A stretch of 64,000 bases of DNA from JANQRX01 sp963663975 (GTDB lineage: Bacteria; Pseudomonadota; Alphaproteobacteria; Rhizobiales; Kaistiaceae): assembly GCA_963663975.2 (NCBI GenBank), contig CAXXRA010000002.1:124001-188000 (forward strand), in the 5' to 3' direction. Below the pieces are notes generated by a model. That model saw nothing but the letters and a program-made list of their open reading frames with translations, was not told the DNA's origin and made no database searches. Positions 54,495 to 63,530 of this stretch are shown here, in pieces (position 1 is the first letter of the stretch; every line of letters begins with the position of its first letter). A program made the translations under genes and the position numbers.

Positions 54495-55457
54495 TCAGAT
54501 ATCGGGCAGCTCGAAATCGCTTTCTTCACGCGGCGCGACTTTTTTCAGCAACTCAACCGAACGAATCAGGCCCTCCATCCGGCTCAGCATCACATCCTCG
54601 TGCTCGATCGACAGCCAGCCGTCATAGCCGACCATAAGCAATCGGTAGAGGAATGCACGCCACCACTGTTCACCATGGCCATAGCCGAGGGTGATGTAGC
54701 TCCAGGACCGGGTCGTGATATCGACAAGCCCACCATTATCCAGAAGACTCGTCGTGGCCTGAACGGGCGCGTTCAGAATGGTGTCCTTGGCATGGATGTG
54801 GTGGACGGCCGGCCCCAGTGCATCGACCGCGGCCAGCGGATCGGCGCCCATCCAGAACAGGTGCGAGGGATCGAGATTGGCGCCCACCACCGGCCCGATG
54901 GCCTCACGCAGCTTCAGCAGCATGGGTACGTTGTAGACCAGCTGATTGCCGTGCAACTCCAGCGCAAAGCGCTCCACGCCGCTTTCCGCCGCCAGCTGGG
55001 CCAGATTCCGCCAATAGGGCAGCAGCTTCTCCTGCCATTGCCATTCCAGGATCGTCTGGGTTTCCGGCGGCCAACTCGACACGATCCAGTTGGGAGTTTT
55101 CTCGCCTGGTGCGCCACCCGGCAGGCCCGACATGCAGCACACCGTCTTGATGCCAAGATCACCAGCGATGCGGACGGTATTGTGAAGACAGTCGGACTGC
55201 TCCTCGCCCGCAACCGGATGCAGCTGGTTGCCGTTGGCGTTGAGCGAGATCACCTCAAGCCCCCTGTCTTCAAAAGCGGCAAGAAACGCACGCCGCGCAT
55301 CCGCGCTTTCGGTCATGCGGGCAAGATCGAAATGCGGCGCAGACGACCAGCCCCCGGTGTTGACCTCGACTCCATCAAGCCGCTGCTCGACCGCGGTATC
55401 GAGCACAGCTTCGAGGGGCATGTGAGCAAGCGAGTCAGAGACGAACCCGATTTTCAT
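54495..55457 (-). CDS. sugar phosphate isomerase/epimerase (xylose-isomerase-like TIM barrel)
   Basis: 320 residues of the AP-endonuclease-2/IolE-IolI fold. KIGFVSDSLAHMPLEAVLD, FALELHGNQLVYNVP (Glu/His metal ligands), GANLDPSHLFWMGADP (Asp/His) and VHHIHAKDT (His), with WLSIEHEDVM near the end. Metal ligand spacing is as expected. Likely acts with the neighbouring Gfo/Idh enzyme on the imported sugar (inference). Confidence 0.88.
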   Translation of the reverse strand: MKIGFVSDSLAHMPLEAVLDTAVEQRLDGVEVNTGGWSSAPHFDLARMTESADARRAFLAAFEDRGLEVISLNANGNQLHPVAGEEQSDCLHNTVRIAGDLGIKTVCCMSGLPGGAPGEKTPNWIVSSWPPETQTILEWQWQEKLLPYWRNLAQLAAESGVERFALELHGNQLVYNVPMLLKLREAIGPVVGANLDPSHLFWMGADPLAAVDALGPAVHHIHAKDTILNAPVQATTSLLDNGGLVDITTRSWSYITLGYGHGEQWWRAFLYRLLMVGYDGWLSIEHEDVMLSRMEGLIRSVELLKKVAPREESDFELPDI

Positions 55458-55789
55458 CTTTCTGCCTCCAGGTCCTGGGTCTTAGACGTTCCGGCCAAAG
55501 ATCAACGCACCCATGGGCGGCTTCGGCAATCAGCGGCGATTGTGACAAAATCGCTCGGCCGATTGAGAAAAAACAAGCGGCTGGAGGAAAAAAAGTCCGT
55601 CGAATACGTTGGCGACGCATGGTCTGCACCGTTCGTCGCATCAATAAGATCGCTCTTCCTTGATAATTGAGCAATGCTTATATAAGTTCGGAAGCAGCAG
55701 CACCGAGATCGACCCCGGGGTCCGATTGCCCCTAACATGTCCGACCGCTTTGTTGCGCGGCGCCTTCGCTCGATCGATGGAGTGACCCG
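55458..55789. other. divergent intergenic region
   Basis: About 330 bases between the epimerase and acyl-CoA ligase genes. TTGATA near 55,660 followed by TATATAAG about 15 bases later is a weak promoter candidate for the ligase. No gene seen. Confidence 0.35.
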
Positions 55790-57559
55790 ATGGCCAAGCT
55801 GGACCCGCGGCTCGCCGCAACCGTTCCGGAGTTGTTTGCCCGCCGCGCGGGCCAGAGCCCCGACGCAATCGCCTATACCCAGTTCGACCGGGCAACCAAG
55901 CAGTGGACGGATGTCACGTGGCTGCAGATGCACGGTCAGGTTGAGCAATGGAAACGTGGTTTTGCCGCGTCCGACCTGGCCGCCGGCGACCGGGTCGCGG
56001 TGCTTCTCGACAACGGTCTGGACTGGGTTCGCTTCGATCAGGCTGCGCTCGCCATGGGCCTGGTCACGGTGCCGCTGTTCAGTACCGACAGCCCCGAAAA
56101 CTGGGCCTACATCCTTCGGGATAGCGAGCCCAATCTGGCGATGCTTGGCAAAAGAGACGATTGGAACCGTCTCAAGCCGCTCAGCCACGAATTCCCATCG
56201 GTGAAGATCGTCATATGCGTGGCTGATGACGACATGGCGGCGGACGGCGAGTGCTTGAGCCTTGAAAACTGGCTGACGCGCGGAACCGAAGCGCCGAGCG
56301 TCGAAATCATGCCTGAGGCGCTGGCGACGATCACCTACTCATCGGGGACCACCGGTCATCCCAAGGGCGTGATGCTCAGCCACCGCAATCTGGTCAGCGC
56401 CGCACGGTCGGTGCTGGCTCGCAATTCCGGCTACGAAAGTGACGTCTTTCTCGCCTTTCTGCCGATGGCGCATGTCTTTGCCCGCACCGTTGAGTATTAC
56501 CTGGCCATGATGTGCGGCGCGCGGCTCGGCTTCGCCCGCTCGGTTGCCCAGCTCTCCGATGACCTGATGGTCATTCGACCGACCATTCTGATGGGTGTCC
56601 CCCGGATCTATGAGCGCGCCTGGACCAGCATGGAGAGCAGCCTCAGCGCCTCGCGTCTGGGGAGGTGGATCTTCAAGACAGCGGTGGCCCTTTATCCGAT
56701 CAGACACCGAACGATTGTTCACCGCCTCGCATCGCGGGCGGCGACAGCCATCATCAGGAAGCGCGTTCTTGCCCGGTTTGGCGGGCGGCTTCGGCTGACG
56801 GTGTCGGGAAGCGCGCCCTTGTCCGGTGAACTTGCCTCGGGCCTCAGGGCCGTCGGCATGCCGCTGGTCGAAGGCTACGGCATGGCCGAAGCGGCCGGGC
56901 CGGTGAGCGGCGACGCGGTCAGCGATTATCAGCCCGGCACCGTGGGTCGCCTGCTCGACAATGTCGAAGCGCGACTCTCCGACAGCAACGAGCTTCTCAT
57001 CCGTTCCGTGTCGGTCATGCAGGGTTATTGGGGGAAATCGGAGGAAAGCGCCAAGGCGATCGACCGGGACGGATGGTTGCGGACCGGCGACCTCGCCGAA
57101 TGGGTCGGCGACCGGATCAAGATCGTTGGCCGAGTCCATGAGGTCATTGGTACGGCGACGGGAGAAAAACTGGCGCCCTCGGACGTCGAGTTCAGGATCA
57201 CCAGCGACGCGCTGTTCGACCAGGCCGTGGTGGTTGGCAACAACCGTCCCTTTATCGTCGGGCTGGTCGTTCTGAATCGGTCAAAATGGGTGGACTTCGC
57301 CGCCCAACACGAACTCGATGACGGCGAACCGAACTCGCGCAGCACCGAGAAACTGTTTCTCCAACGAATCGCAGCCTTGACCGCCGACCTGCCAAACTAC
57401 GCGCGGGTTCGGCGGCTCTACGCAACGCTGGAGCCGTGGACGGCCGAGGCGGGCCTGGCGACGGTGACCATGAAACTCAAGAGATCCCGAATCGAGCAGC
57501 AATTCAGTGGCGCCATTGACGGCCTCTACCAGCGGGCCGCCAAGCCGTCGAGCACCTGA
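55790..57559 (+). CDS. long-chain acyl-CoA ligase (AMP-forming)
   Basis: 589 residues. Activates fatty acids as acyl-AMP and then acyl-CoA. P-loop ITYSSGTTGHPKGVMLSHRN, AFLPMAHVFARTVEYY, VSGSAPLSGELA, VEGYGMAEAAG, WLRTGDLAEW and GEKLAPSDVE (conserved Lys region). Matches the FAA1/long-chain family. Convergent with the acyltransferase gene, which could use its product. Confidence 0.93.
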   Translation: MAKLDPRLAATVPELFARRAGQSPDAIAYTQFDRATKQWTDVTWLQMHGQVEQWKRGFAASDLAAGDRVAVLLDNGLDWVRFDQAALAMGLVTVPLFSTDSPENWAYILRDSEPNLAMLGKRDDWNRLKPLSHEFPSVKIVICVADDDMAADGECLSLENWLTRGTEAPSVEIMPEALATITYSSGTTGHPKGVMLSHRNLVSAARSVLARNSGYESDVFLAFLPMAHVFARTVEYYLAMMCGARLGFARSVAQLSDDLMVIRPTILMGVPRIYERAWTSMESSLSASRLGRWIFKTAVALYPIRHRTIVHRLASRAATAIIRKRVLARFGGRLRLTVSGSAPLSGELASGLRAVGMPLVEGYGMAEAAGPVSGDAVSDYQPGTVGRLLDNVEARLSDSNELLIRSVSVMQGYWGKSEESAKAIDRDGWLRTGDLAEWVGDRIKIVGRVHEVIGTATGEKLAPSDVEFRITSDALFDQAVVVGNNRPFIVGLVVLNRSKWVDFAAQHELDDGEPNSRSTEKLFLQRIAALTADLPNYARVRRLYATLEPWTAEAGLATVTMKLKRSRIEQQFSGAIDGLYQRAAKPSST

Positions 57560-57651
57560 TCGAAGGTGATCGTGGCCTTGACGGCGGCCGCTGCCGCCGG
57601 CATGCGTCGACACCATTGATTGCCGAACCGTCGAGGTACCACGGTCGCGCC

Positions 57652-59187
57652 TTAGCCCCCGCCATCGGCGCCAGTCTCGCGCTGATACAACGCCACCAAT
57701 TGGTCGAGCTGGTCGAGGACGTTCCCTCGCTTGGCCGACAATTCGGCGGCCAGTCGCCTGCGGGTGCGCAACAAGAGCCACGCTCGCGCTTCGTGGATCA
57801 GACGCCGGCGCACATCATGAAAGGTCAGCGCCACACGACCACTGACCGGCGCCACCACAAGCACCGCAAGCCCGGTTGCCACGCCCCAGCCGGTGCTCCG
57901 CCAACCTGCCACCAGCACGCCGAGCGCCAAGGCCTCCGCCAACCAGAAAACCGGAAAAATCACCAGGCTGGGAAAGATCTTCCATGTGGCCTTCTCCTGC
58001 GGCTCGAATCGTTCGCCAACCAGCCGGGCGGTGCGGTAGGGGGCCCAGTTGAGTACCGTTCCCACCACGGCCAGGCTGAGGCGCACCAGCAGCGCGAAGG
58101 CGGACCGGCCGAGAAAACTCACCACCGAGATCGGCGGGTAGGCCGCACCCACCTGTTCGTCGCGCAGTCGGGCGCCAATCAGCAGGCGGTCATATTCGGC
58201 CAATGCTTCGCCGACGGCCGCGGTGCGCTCAGCGTGGTGGGTCCGCATCCACTGATAGCCTTCCAGGAAGGCCCGGCGCATCTTGAAGGACTCGGCAAGC
58301 GGCGTCTTGGCCGGCAACTCAGGCCGGGGACGCCCCCACAGCGCGGCGGCGCGGGCAATCAGGCGCGCCTCCTCCCACGAGCCGTAGTTCAGGGTGACCG
58401 CGGCAAGGCCGTCGTCGATGCGGGCGGTCAGCTCGCGGACCGTCTCCCGACGCACTTTTTTACTACCCTGAAGGTACGTCGCAAGCTCCACCGCCGGGTC
58501 CAATTGATCGCCAATTTGCATCAGAGCCCTGGAACGGAACTTGCTTTTGGCATCGAAGGTCAGCCCGACCGGCACAATCGTCACGCCCAGCGGACCACGC
58601 TCCTCCTCCGCTTCCAGCACGATGCGCGCGGCGCCGGTCTTTGCCGGCAGAACGAACGGCTCGTTATGGCTCGTCCCCTCGGGAAACAGCGCCAGCACGC
58701 CACCGGCGGCCAGCAGATCCCAGCTCTTGGCGAAGCTCTCGATATTCCGCTTCAGATCGCTTCCCGCATCCTGCCGCCGATAGACGGGGGTGACGCCGGC
58801 GGCGTTCATGAGCGGCACCAGGGGTTTGTGCCGCCACACGATGCTGGCTGCCAGCAGGCGCGGCATGCGCGGCAGGAAGGCCGTCAGCAGCATGCCATCG
58901 ACGATGCTGTTGAAATGGTTGGCGACCACCACCACCGGTCCCTTGGCCGGCACTCGCTCAGCCCCGACCACCTCGATCTGGCGGAAAAAGACGGACAGCA
59001 CCAGCCGGCCCAGGGCGCGCAGAAAGGCGTCCGTACGCGGCCGCGACGGCTGATCGCCAGGCCGGGGTTCGCCCGGGCTCAAGCGACCGGCTCCGCCGTT
59101 CGATGCCGCCGGCTTGAATGAAGAAGATGTGCCGTCATCCGCCCTCTCCCCGGCCCGCGGCCCGAATGCCCTCCTCCTCATCCACAC
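57652..59187 (-). CDS. PlsC-type acyltransferase with membrane domain
   Basis: 511 residues. The PlsC domain has VVVVANHFNSIVDGMLL (NHxxxxD) and ALFPEGTSHNEPFVLP. The C-terminal half has membrane helices (IFPSLVIFPVFWLAEALALG; GVATGLAVLVVAPVSG). Related proteins acylate glycerol-phosphate or lysophospholipid. Start is uncertain: GTG 59,187 and ATG 59,181 both overlap the end of the MFS gene. The first about 50 residues are low-complexity and may not be native. Confidence 0.82.
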   Translation of the reverse strand: MWMRRRAFGPRAGERADDGTSSSFKPAASNGGAGRLSPGEPRPGDQPSRPRTDAFLRALGRLVLSVFFRQIEVVGAERVPAKGPVVVVANHFNSIVDGMLLTAFLPRMPRLLAASIVWRHKPLVPLMNAAGVTPVYRRQDAGSDLKRNIESFAKSWDLLAAGGVLALFPEGTSHNEPFVLPAKTGAARIVLEAEEERGPLGVTIVPVGLTFDAKSKFRSRALMQIGDQLDPAVELATYLQGSKKVRRETVRELTARIDDGLAAVTLNYGSWEEARLIARAAALWGRPRPELPAKTPLAESFKMRRAFLEGYQWMRTHHAERTAAVGEALAEYDRLLIGARLRDEQVGAAYPPISVVSFLGRSAFALLVRLSLAVVGTVLNWAPYRTARLVGERFEPQEKATWKIFPSLVIFPVFWLAEALALGVLVAGWRSTGWGVATGLAVLVVAPVSGRVALTFHDVRRRLIHEARAWLLLRTRRRLAAELSAKRGNVLDQLDQLVALYQRETGADGGG

Positions 59188-60449
59188 CGGCGAGCAGGAT
59201 CAGACCCAGCGCAAAGAAGACCAGCACCACCGCTATGCCCGCCCGCTGGCTGTCGAACATCTGTGGAAGGACCAGCCGGCCAAGCGGTCAGCATCCCCAA
59301 CAGCAGCGGTCCGAGAAAGGCGGTGGCCTTGCCCGAGAACGCGAAGAAGCCGAAAAATTCGTTTTGTTTGTCGCTTGGCACAAAGCGACCCATCAGCGAG
59401 CGGCTGGCCGACTGATTGGGACCGACGAAGATGCCGATCAGCACCCCGGCGACATAGAACCAGACCTTGTCCGGAGCGACCACCGCCAACAGGCCGGCCA
59501 GCATCAGTCCCACAAGGCTCATCTGCACGGTGCGTTTGCCGCCGACAATGTCGTCGAGATAGCCCATGCCGAAAGCGCCAAGCCCGGCCGCCACGTTCAG
59601 CACGATGCCGAAGATCAGGATCTCTTGCACGGTGAAGCCGAAGGTGCCGGCGGCGTAGATGCCGCCGAAGGCGAAGATGGTCACCAGACCGTCATTGTAG
59701 AAAAGGCGGGCGATCAACAGGCGAACGATCTGCCGGTAGCTGCGGATCTCGCGAAAGGTGTTTCCCAACTGGCCGATGCTGGCCCTGACAACACCACCAC
59801 CGGGGGAGGCTCGGGAGCGGTCTTCCTTGACCCACAGCAGCAGCGGCAGGCTGAAGATCGCGAACCAGAGCGCCACCAGCAGATTGGCGGCGCGGATGTT
59901 TTCGCCCGCTTGACGGGTGAAGCCGAACCACGGCGTTTCCGGCTGCACCAGCGTCACCAGGGCGACCACCAGGGCGAGCAGGCCGCCGACATAACCGAGC
60001 CCCCAGCCATAGCCGGAGACGCGGCCGATATTGTCCGGCCGCGAAATATCCGGAAGGAAGGCATTGTAAAGAACCAAGGACAGTTCGAAGCTGACATTGG
60101 CAATGACGAAGATGGCGAGCGCCAGCGCCACCTGCCCCGGCAGCACCGGATAAAGGGCGGCGCTGCCAACGACGGCGACGGCGGTGAACAGCAGCAGGAT
60201 GGGCTTTCGGGCGCCGGTGCGATCGGCTACGGCGCCGAGCAGCGGCGAGGCGAGCGCCACCACCAGCGCGGTGGCCGTTACCGCCCACGCCCACAGCGCC
60301 GTACCCGTGATCGGATCAGGGGCGATCGCCTGGGTGAAATAGGCGGCGTAGATGAAGGTCACCACCAGGGTGGTGAAGGAGGAATTGGCGAAGTCATAGA
60401 AGGCCCAGGACCATACTGCCCTGGTGCCGTGGGCCTTTTGCTCGACCAT
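59178..60449 (-). CDS. MFS transporter (UMF1/Atg22-like), C-terminus shifted
   Basis: 423 residues, about 12 membrane helices. AVWSWAFYDFANSSFTTLVV is the signature of UMF1-type MFS proteins; LGAVADRTGARKPILL is the A-loop motif. Near 59,270-59,300 the frame slips: the downstream DNA in the next frame encodes MFDSQRAGIAVVLVFFALGL, a proper last helix, ending at 59,135. The C-terminal about 40 residues as read here are therefore suspect. The substrate is unknown. TetR gene lies 92 bp upstream on the same strand. Confidence 0.83.
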   Translation of the reverse strand: MVEQKAHGTRAVWSWAFYDFANSSFTTLVVTFIYAAYFTQAIAPDPITGTALWAWAVTATALVVALASPLLGAVADRTGARKPILLLFTAVAVVGSAALYPVLPGQVALALAIFVIANVSFELSLVLYNAFLPDISRPDNIGRVSGYGWGLGYVGGLLALVVALVTLVQPETPWFGFTRQAGENIRAANLLVALWFAIFSLPLLLWVKEDRSRASPGGGVVRASIGQLGNTFREIRSYRQIVRLLIARLFYNDGLVTIFAFGGIYAAGTFGFTVQEILIFGIVLNVAAGLGAFGMGYLDDIVGGKRTVQMSLVGLMLAGLLAVVAPDKVWFYVAGVLIGIFVGPNQSASRSLMGRFVPSDKQNEFFGFFAFSGKATAFLGPLLLGMLTAWPAGPSTDVRQPAGGHSGGAGLLCAGSDPARRCG

Positions 60450-60541
60450 GGCGCCCGCCCGTCGTCGTTACCGAAAGGACCCTACCGGAGGGTATGGCCC
60501 AACGGCAACAACGGAGCGGCTCACTACGCGGCGGCGATGTT

Positions 60542-61168
60542 TCATCGCGTGGTCTGCAGGCTGGCGCCGCTGGTGTCCATTTGCCGCAAACCCGACACGT
60601 AGATTTCGATCAGCGACCGGACAAGCGAATCGGCGGTTTCGCCCTCGGGAAGCCCGCCGGCGGTTTCGACCGAGGCCATGCCGAACAGGCTCGTCCACAG
60701 CACTCTGGCGTGGTGCTGAAGCTGCTTCTCCTGTCCTTCGGGAAAAATCGGTGCCAGCGCGTTCTGCTCGAGCAGCAACAGCCTGGCGACCTTCTCTGCG
60801 TACCATTCCGGCGTCGTGCGACCTTCCGGCAGCTTGTGCTCGAAGATCGCATTCCACAGTTTGGGATGGACACGAGTGAACTGCAGATAGCGCTCGGCAA
60901 GGGCACTGAGGTCCGCTTCCGGCCCCTCGTCGGTGGGCGCCTGCGAACAGGCCTCGAACAGTGCGTCGAGCGTCTCGCCATTCATGTGGACGATGAGATC
61001 GTCGAGGTCTTCGAACAGATTGTAGAGGGTTCCGATCGTGTAACCGATGTCGCGGGCGATCTGCCTGGCGCGGAGCCCTCGTAGTCCTTCCCGCTCGGTG
61101 ATCCGGCGCGCCGCATCGAGCGCCATCCGGTTGAGTTCCTCGCGTGTGTGGTCCGAGCGTCTCGCCAT
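60542..61168 (-). CDS. TetR/AcrR-family regulator
   Basis: 208 residues. N-terminal HTH LRARQIARDIGYTIGTLYNLFED (residues about 31-53), followed by a ligand-binding helical domain with a TetR_C pattern (WNAIFEHKLPEG). Divergent from a small membrane protein; the 109-base gap has an inverted repeat likely used as operator. It may control itself, the small protein and the MFS gene downstream. Confidence 0.9.
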   Translation of the reverse strand: MARRSDHTREELNRMALDAARRITEREGLRGLRARQIARDIGYTIGTLYNLFEDLDDLIVHMNGETLDALFEACSQAPTDEGPEADLSALAERYLQFTRVHPKLWNAIFEHKLPEGRTTPEWYAEKVARLLLLEQNALAPIFPEGQEKQLQHHARVLWTSLFGMASVETAGGLPEGETADSLVRSLIEIYVSGLRQMDTSGASLQTTR

Positions 61169-61216
61169 TCCTATCTCCCTGATTCCACCGCAAATTCCAG
61201 CATCTGCCAGAAATAT

Positions 61217-61233
61217 ATTGACCAGCGATCAAT
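61217..61233. promoter_or_regulatory. candidate TetR operator
   Basis: Inverted repeat ATTGA-CCAGCGA-TCAAT in the 109-base gap between the TetR gene and the divergent small gene. TTGACC overlaps a possible -35 box, with TATATAAA about 13 bases downstream as an AT-rich -10 region. Confidence 0.5.
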
Positions 61234-61277
61234 TTCAACCTATATAAAATAATCGATGCTCAATTAGGGAGGAGCAA

Positions 61278-61559
61278 ATGACCATTTTTTGGCAAACAGC
61301 GCACAAGCTGGGATTGGGCGCCGCAACCGTCTTGACCACTGGATCGGCCCAGGCCGCGGTCAGTACCGGGGCCCTTCCGATCACCGGCCAGCACCAGATC
61401 TACGACATGATGTTCGTCGACGTGCTCGCCGATATCGCAGGCTTCCTCGATCACTTCGCCATGTTCGCGACCTGGACCGGCTTGGCGGCCGCGCTGTTCT
61501 CCGGATTGTGGATGTTGCGCAATCGCGCCGGACAGCGGATTGATTCCCACGCCGCGTGA
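61278..61559 (+). CDS. small membrane protein, unknown
   Basis: 93 residues. An N-terminal signal-like segment (LGLGAATVLTTGSAQAAV), then an aspartate-containing loop and one clear membrane helix (FATWTGLAAALFSGLWML) with a positively charged end. GGAGGAG lies 7 bases before the ATG. Divergently paired with the TetR regulator, so it may be its target. Family not recognised. Confidence 0.7.
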   Translation: MTIFWQTAHKLGLGAATVLTTGSAQAAVSTGALPITGQHQIYDMMFVDVLADIAGFLDHFAMFATWTGLAAALFSGLWMLRNRAGQRIDSHAA

Positions 61560-61871
61560 GCGGTTCCCGAGTTGCCAGGGCCACGGTCATCACATGCCCG
61601 GCGGAATTCCAGTCGCTGGCGTCCACGGGATCGGTCAGATCGGGGCGTTCCGAAGATGAGCCGGACAATGCGGCGGCGCAGTTCGAACAAGGCTCACGAG
61701 AGGGTCGCCGCTGCACCATCTACGGTGGATCGGCACCCTGCCCGACGTCGCCTGGCGATTTTTCGCAAGTCACCGGCTCGTGATGCCGTCCCGTCGGTGA
61801 AAATCATGCGCACGGCACCCATGTCGTGCGACACTGGTGTCCATCGAAGCAAAGGGAAAGGATGCCGACCG
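61560..61871. other. intergenic, no gene seen
   Basis: About 310 bases between two small genes. Open frames here lack motifs. No hairpin or IS end recognised. Confidence 0.35.
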
Positions 61872-62132
61872 GTGTCGATCCTCGGCCGATTGTTTTTTCA
61901 AGCCGCGGCCAGACTGACCCGCGATCCAGTGGTTCGGGCCAAGGCCGCCGAAATTCTTGAAAACGAGATCAAACCGCGAGCCGCCGAAACCTGGCGCAAG
62001 GCGAAGCCTAAACTTGAAGAGGCTCGCGACGACTTGCGGGACATCGCCGGGGAAACCGATCCCCGAAAAAACCCGCGCGCGTTTGCATCCAAGGTCAAGC
62101 AACGCTTCATCGATCGCAAGCCACGCCGCTAG
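61872..62132 (+). CDS. small charged helical protein, unknown
   Basis: About 86 residues from a GTG at 61,872 (AAAGG about 11 bases upstream). VSILGRLFFQAAARLTRDPV at the start, then strongly charged helices (KAAEILENEIKPRAAETWRK). Looks like a soluble or peripherally membrane-bound alpha-helical protein. Upstream open codons back to 61,572 do not look coding. Function unknown. Confidence 0.6.
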   Translation: MSILGRLFFQAAARLTRDPVVRAKAAEILENEIKPRAAETWRKAKPKLEEARDDLRDIAGETDPRKNPRAFASKVKQRFIDRKPRR

Positions 62133-62208
62133 CGACCGCGTGCTTGTCCGTTGGTCGTTTCGACAGATGCGCTGCGCCGGTGTCGAGTTGGCGATACGAC
62201 GATTGAGC

Positions 62209-62375
62209 TAGTCGTTCGAATCTATCGTTTCGAACCACTGGCTTGTTTTGTTGATGGATCAACTTATCGAGACATTACAATGATGGATCAACTTATCGAG
62301 ACATTACAATGCTTGAGAATACGGTTCACACACCAGCAACCCTGTCGGGACTCAAATGTCTCGGTTGATCCACTA
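62209..62375. repeat. MITE family 2, copy D, with internal duplication
   Basis: 167 bp with TA at both borders, both within CTAG. Reverse orientation of copy C (22,372-22,505). A 29-bp segment, GATGGATCAACTTATCGAGA..., occurs twice in tandem (62,253-62,281 and 62,282-62,310), which explains most of the size difference. Its right TA forms part of the TAG stop of nagA. Confidence 0.82.
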
Positions 62376-63530
62376 GGCCGCCTGCCGTCCCGCGATCCAC
62401 ACCGAAGCGATCGACATGTCGTCGTTGAGGTGGATGAAATCGGCGCGTGATCCCGCCACCAACCGGCCGAGCTCGGACTCTCGTCCCACCACCCCGGCCG
62501 GATAGGCGGACGCCATCCGCAACGCTTCGTCTCGCTCGGCCCCGATCTCGGTGATGAGGAAGCGCAGCGCCGAGATCATGTCGAGATCGGCGCCGGCGAG
62601 CGTGCCGTCCGCCAGGCGCAGGGCGCCCTCCCGGCGCCGCACCGTCCGTCCGTCAAGCTCGAACCCGCTGAGGTCGGTGCCGATGGTCGACATGGCGTCG
62701 GTCACCAGGAAGATCCTTCCCGGCCCCGTCTTGGCCCTGAGCGCCATGCGGATGACGGCCGGGTCGACATGGATACCATCGGCGATCAGACCCGCCGACA
62801 GCCCGCCATGATCGATCGCCGCGCCGATCAGGCCCGGCTCGCGATGATGCAATCCGTTCATCGCGTTGAACAGATGCGTCACGCAGCTTGCGCCGGCCCG
62901 GGCCGCATCCATGGCGGTCGCCAGGTCGGCGGTGGTGTGCCCGAGGCTGACCGTAACGCCGGCCTGGCGCAACGCAGCGATATCCTCGAGCGAGGCGTTT
63001 TCGGGTGCCAGCGTCACCATCAGGCTGGGCAGATTTGCCGCCGCGGCGGTCAACTGGTCGCGATCATCGGCCGTCATCGGTCGGATGAACCGGGCGGCGT
63101 GTGCGCCCTTCTTGGCGACACTGAGATGTGGGCCCTCGAGGTGGAGGCCGGCGAACCCGGGCACCTGCGCGGCCGCGGCCGCCTGTGCCGCCTCGATCGC
63201 CGCCGCGGTGGTCGCGCGATCGGCGGTCACCAGCGTGACCAGCAACGCCGTGGTGCCGAACTTCAAGTGGGCCTGGCAGATCGTGTGTATGGTCTCGACG
63301 CCGGGTGCATCGTTGAACAGGACACCGCCGCCGCCATTGACCTGCAGATCGACAAAACCGGGCGCCAGCAGACCGGCGCCAAGATCGCGGACGCTCACCT
63401 CGTCCGGCATGTCGGAGCGCGGCAACAGGGCCTCGACCCGCCCCTCGCTCACCAGCAGCGCGTGGTCGCGGTGGGTCACCTCGCCGTCGAGGATTTCCGC
63501 GGCGAGGTAGGCCATGGGAGACCCGCTCAT
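62373..63530 (-). CDS. nagA: N-acetylglucosamine-6-phosphate deacetylase
   Basis: 385 residues. Amidohydrolase fold: GFVDLQVNGGGGVLFND, GLHLEGPHLSVAKKGAH (metal-binding Glu), VSLGHTTADLATAM (His), CVTHLFNAMNGLHHREPG (His) and IFLVTDAMSTIG (catalytic Asp). Start overlaps the stop of the SIS gene, so the two are co-translated. Removes the acetyl group from GlcNAc-6-P; the SIS partner then deaminates. Stop codon created at the MITE border. Confidence 0.94.
   Translation of the reverse strand: MSGSPMAYLAAEILDGEVTHRDHALLVSEGRVEALLPRSDMPDEVSVRDLGAGLLAPGFVDLQVNGGGGVLFNDAPGVETIHTICQAHLKFGTTALLVTLVTADRATTAAAIEAAQAAAAAQVPGFAGLHLEGPHLSVAKKGAHAARFIRPMTADDRDQLTAAAANLPSLMVTLAPENASLEDIAALRQAGVTVSLGHTTADLATAMDAARAGASCVTHLFNAMNGLHHREPGLIGAAIDHGGLSAGLIADGIHVDPAVIRMALRAKTGPGRIFLVTDAMSTIGTDLSGFELDGRTVRRREGALRLADGTLAGADLDMISALRFLITEIGAERDEALRMASAYPAGVVGRESELGRLVAGSRADFIHLNDDMSIASVWIAGRQAA

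Noticed and set aside
62253..62310. Two tandem 29-bp repeats as a CRISPR array
   Set aside because: The repeats are directly adjacent without spacers, lie inside a MITE that occurs elsewhere, and no cas genes are present.
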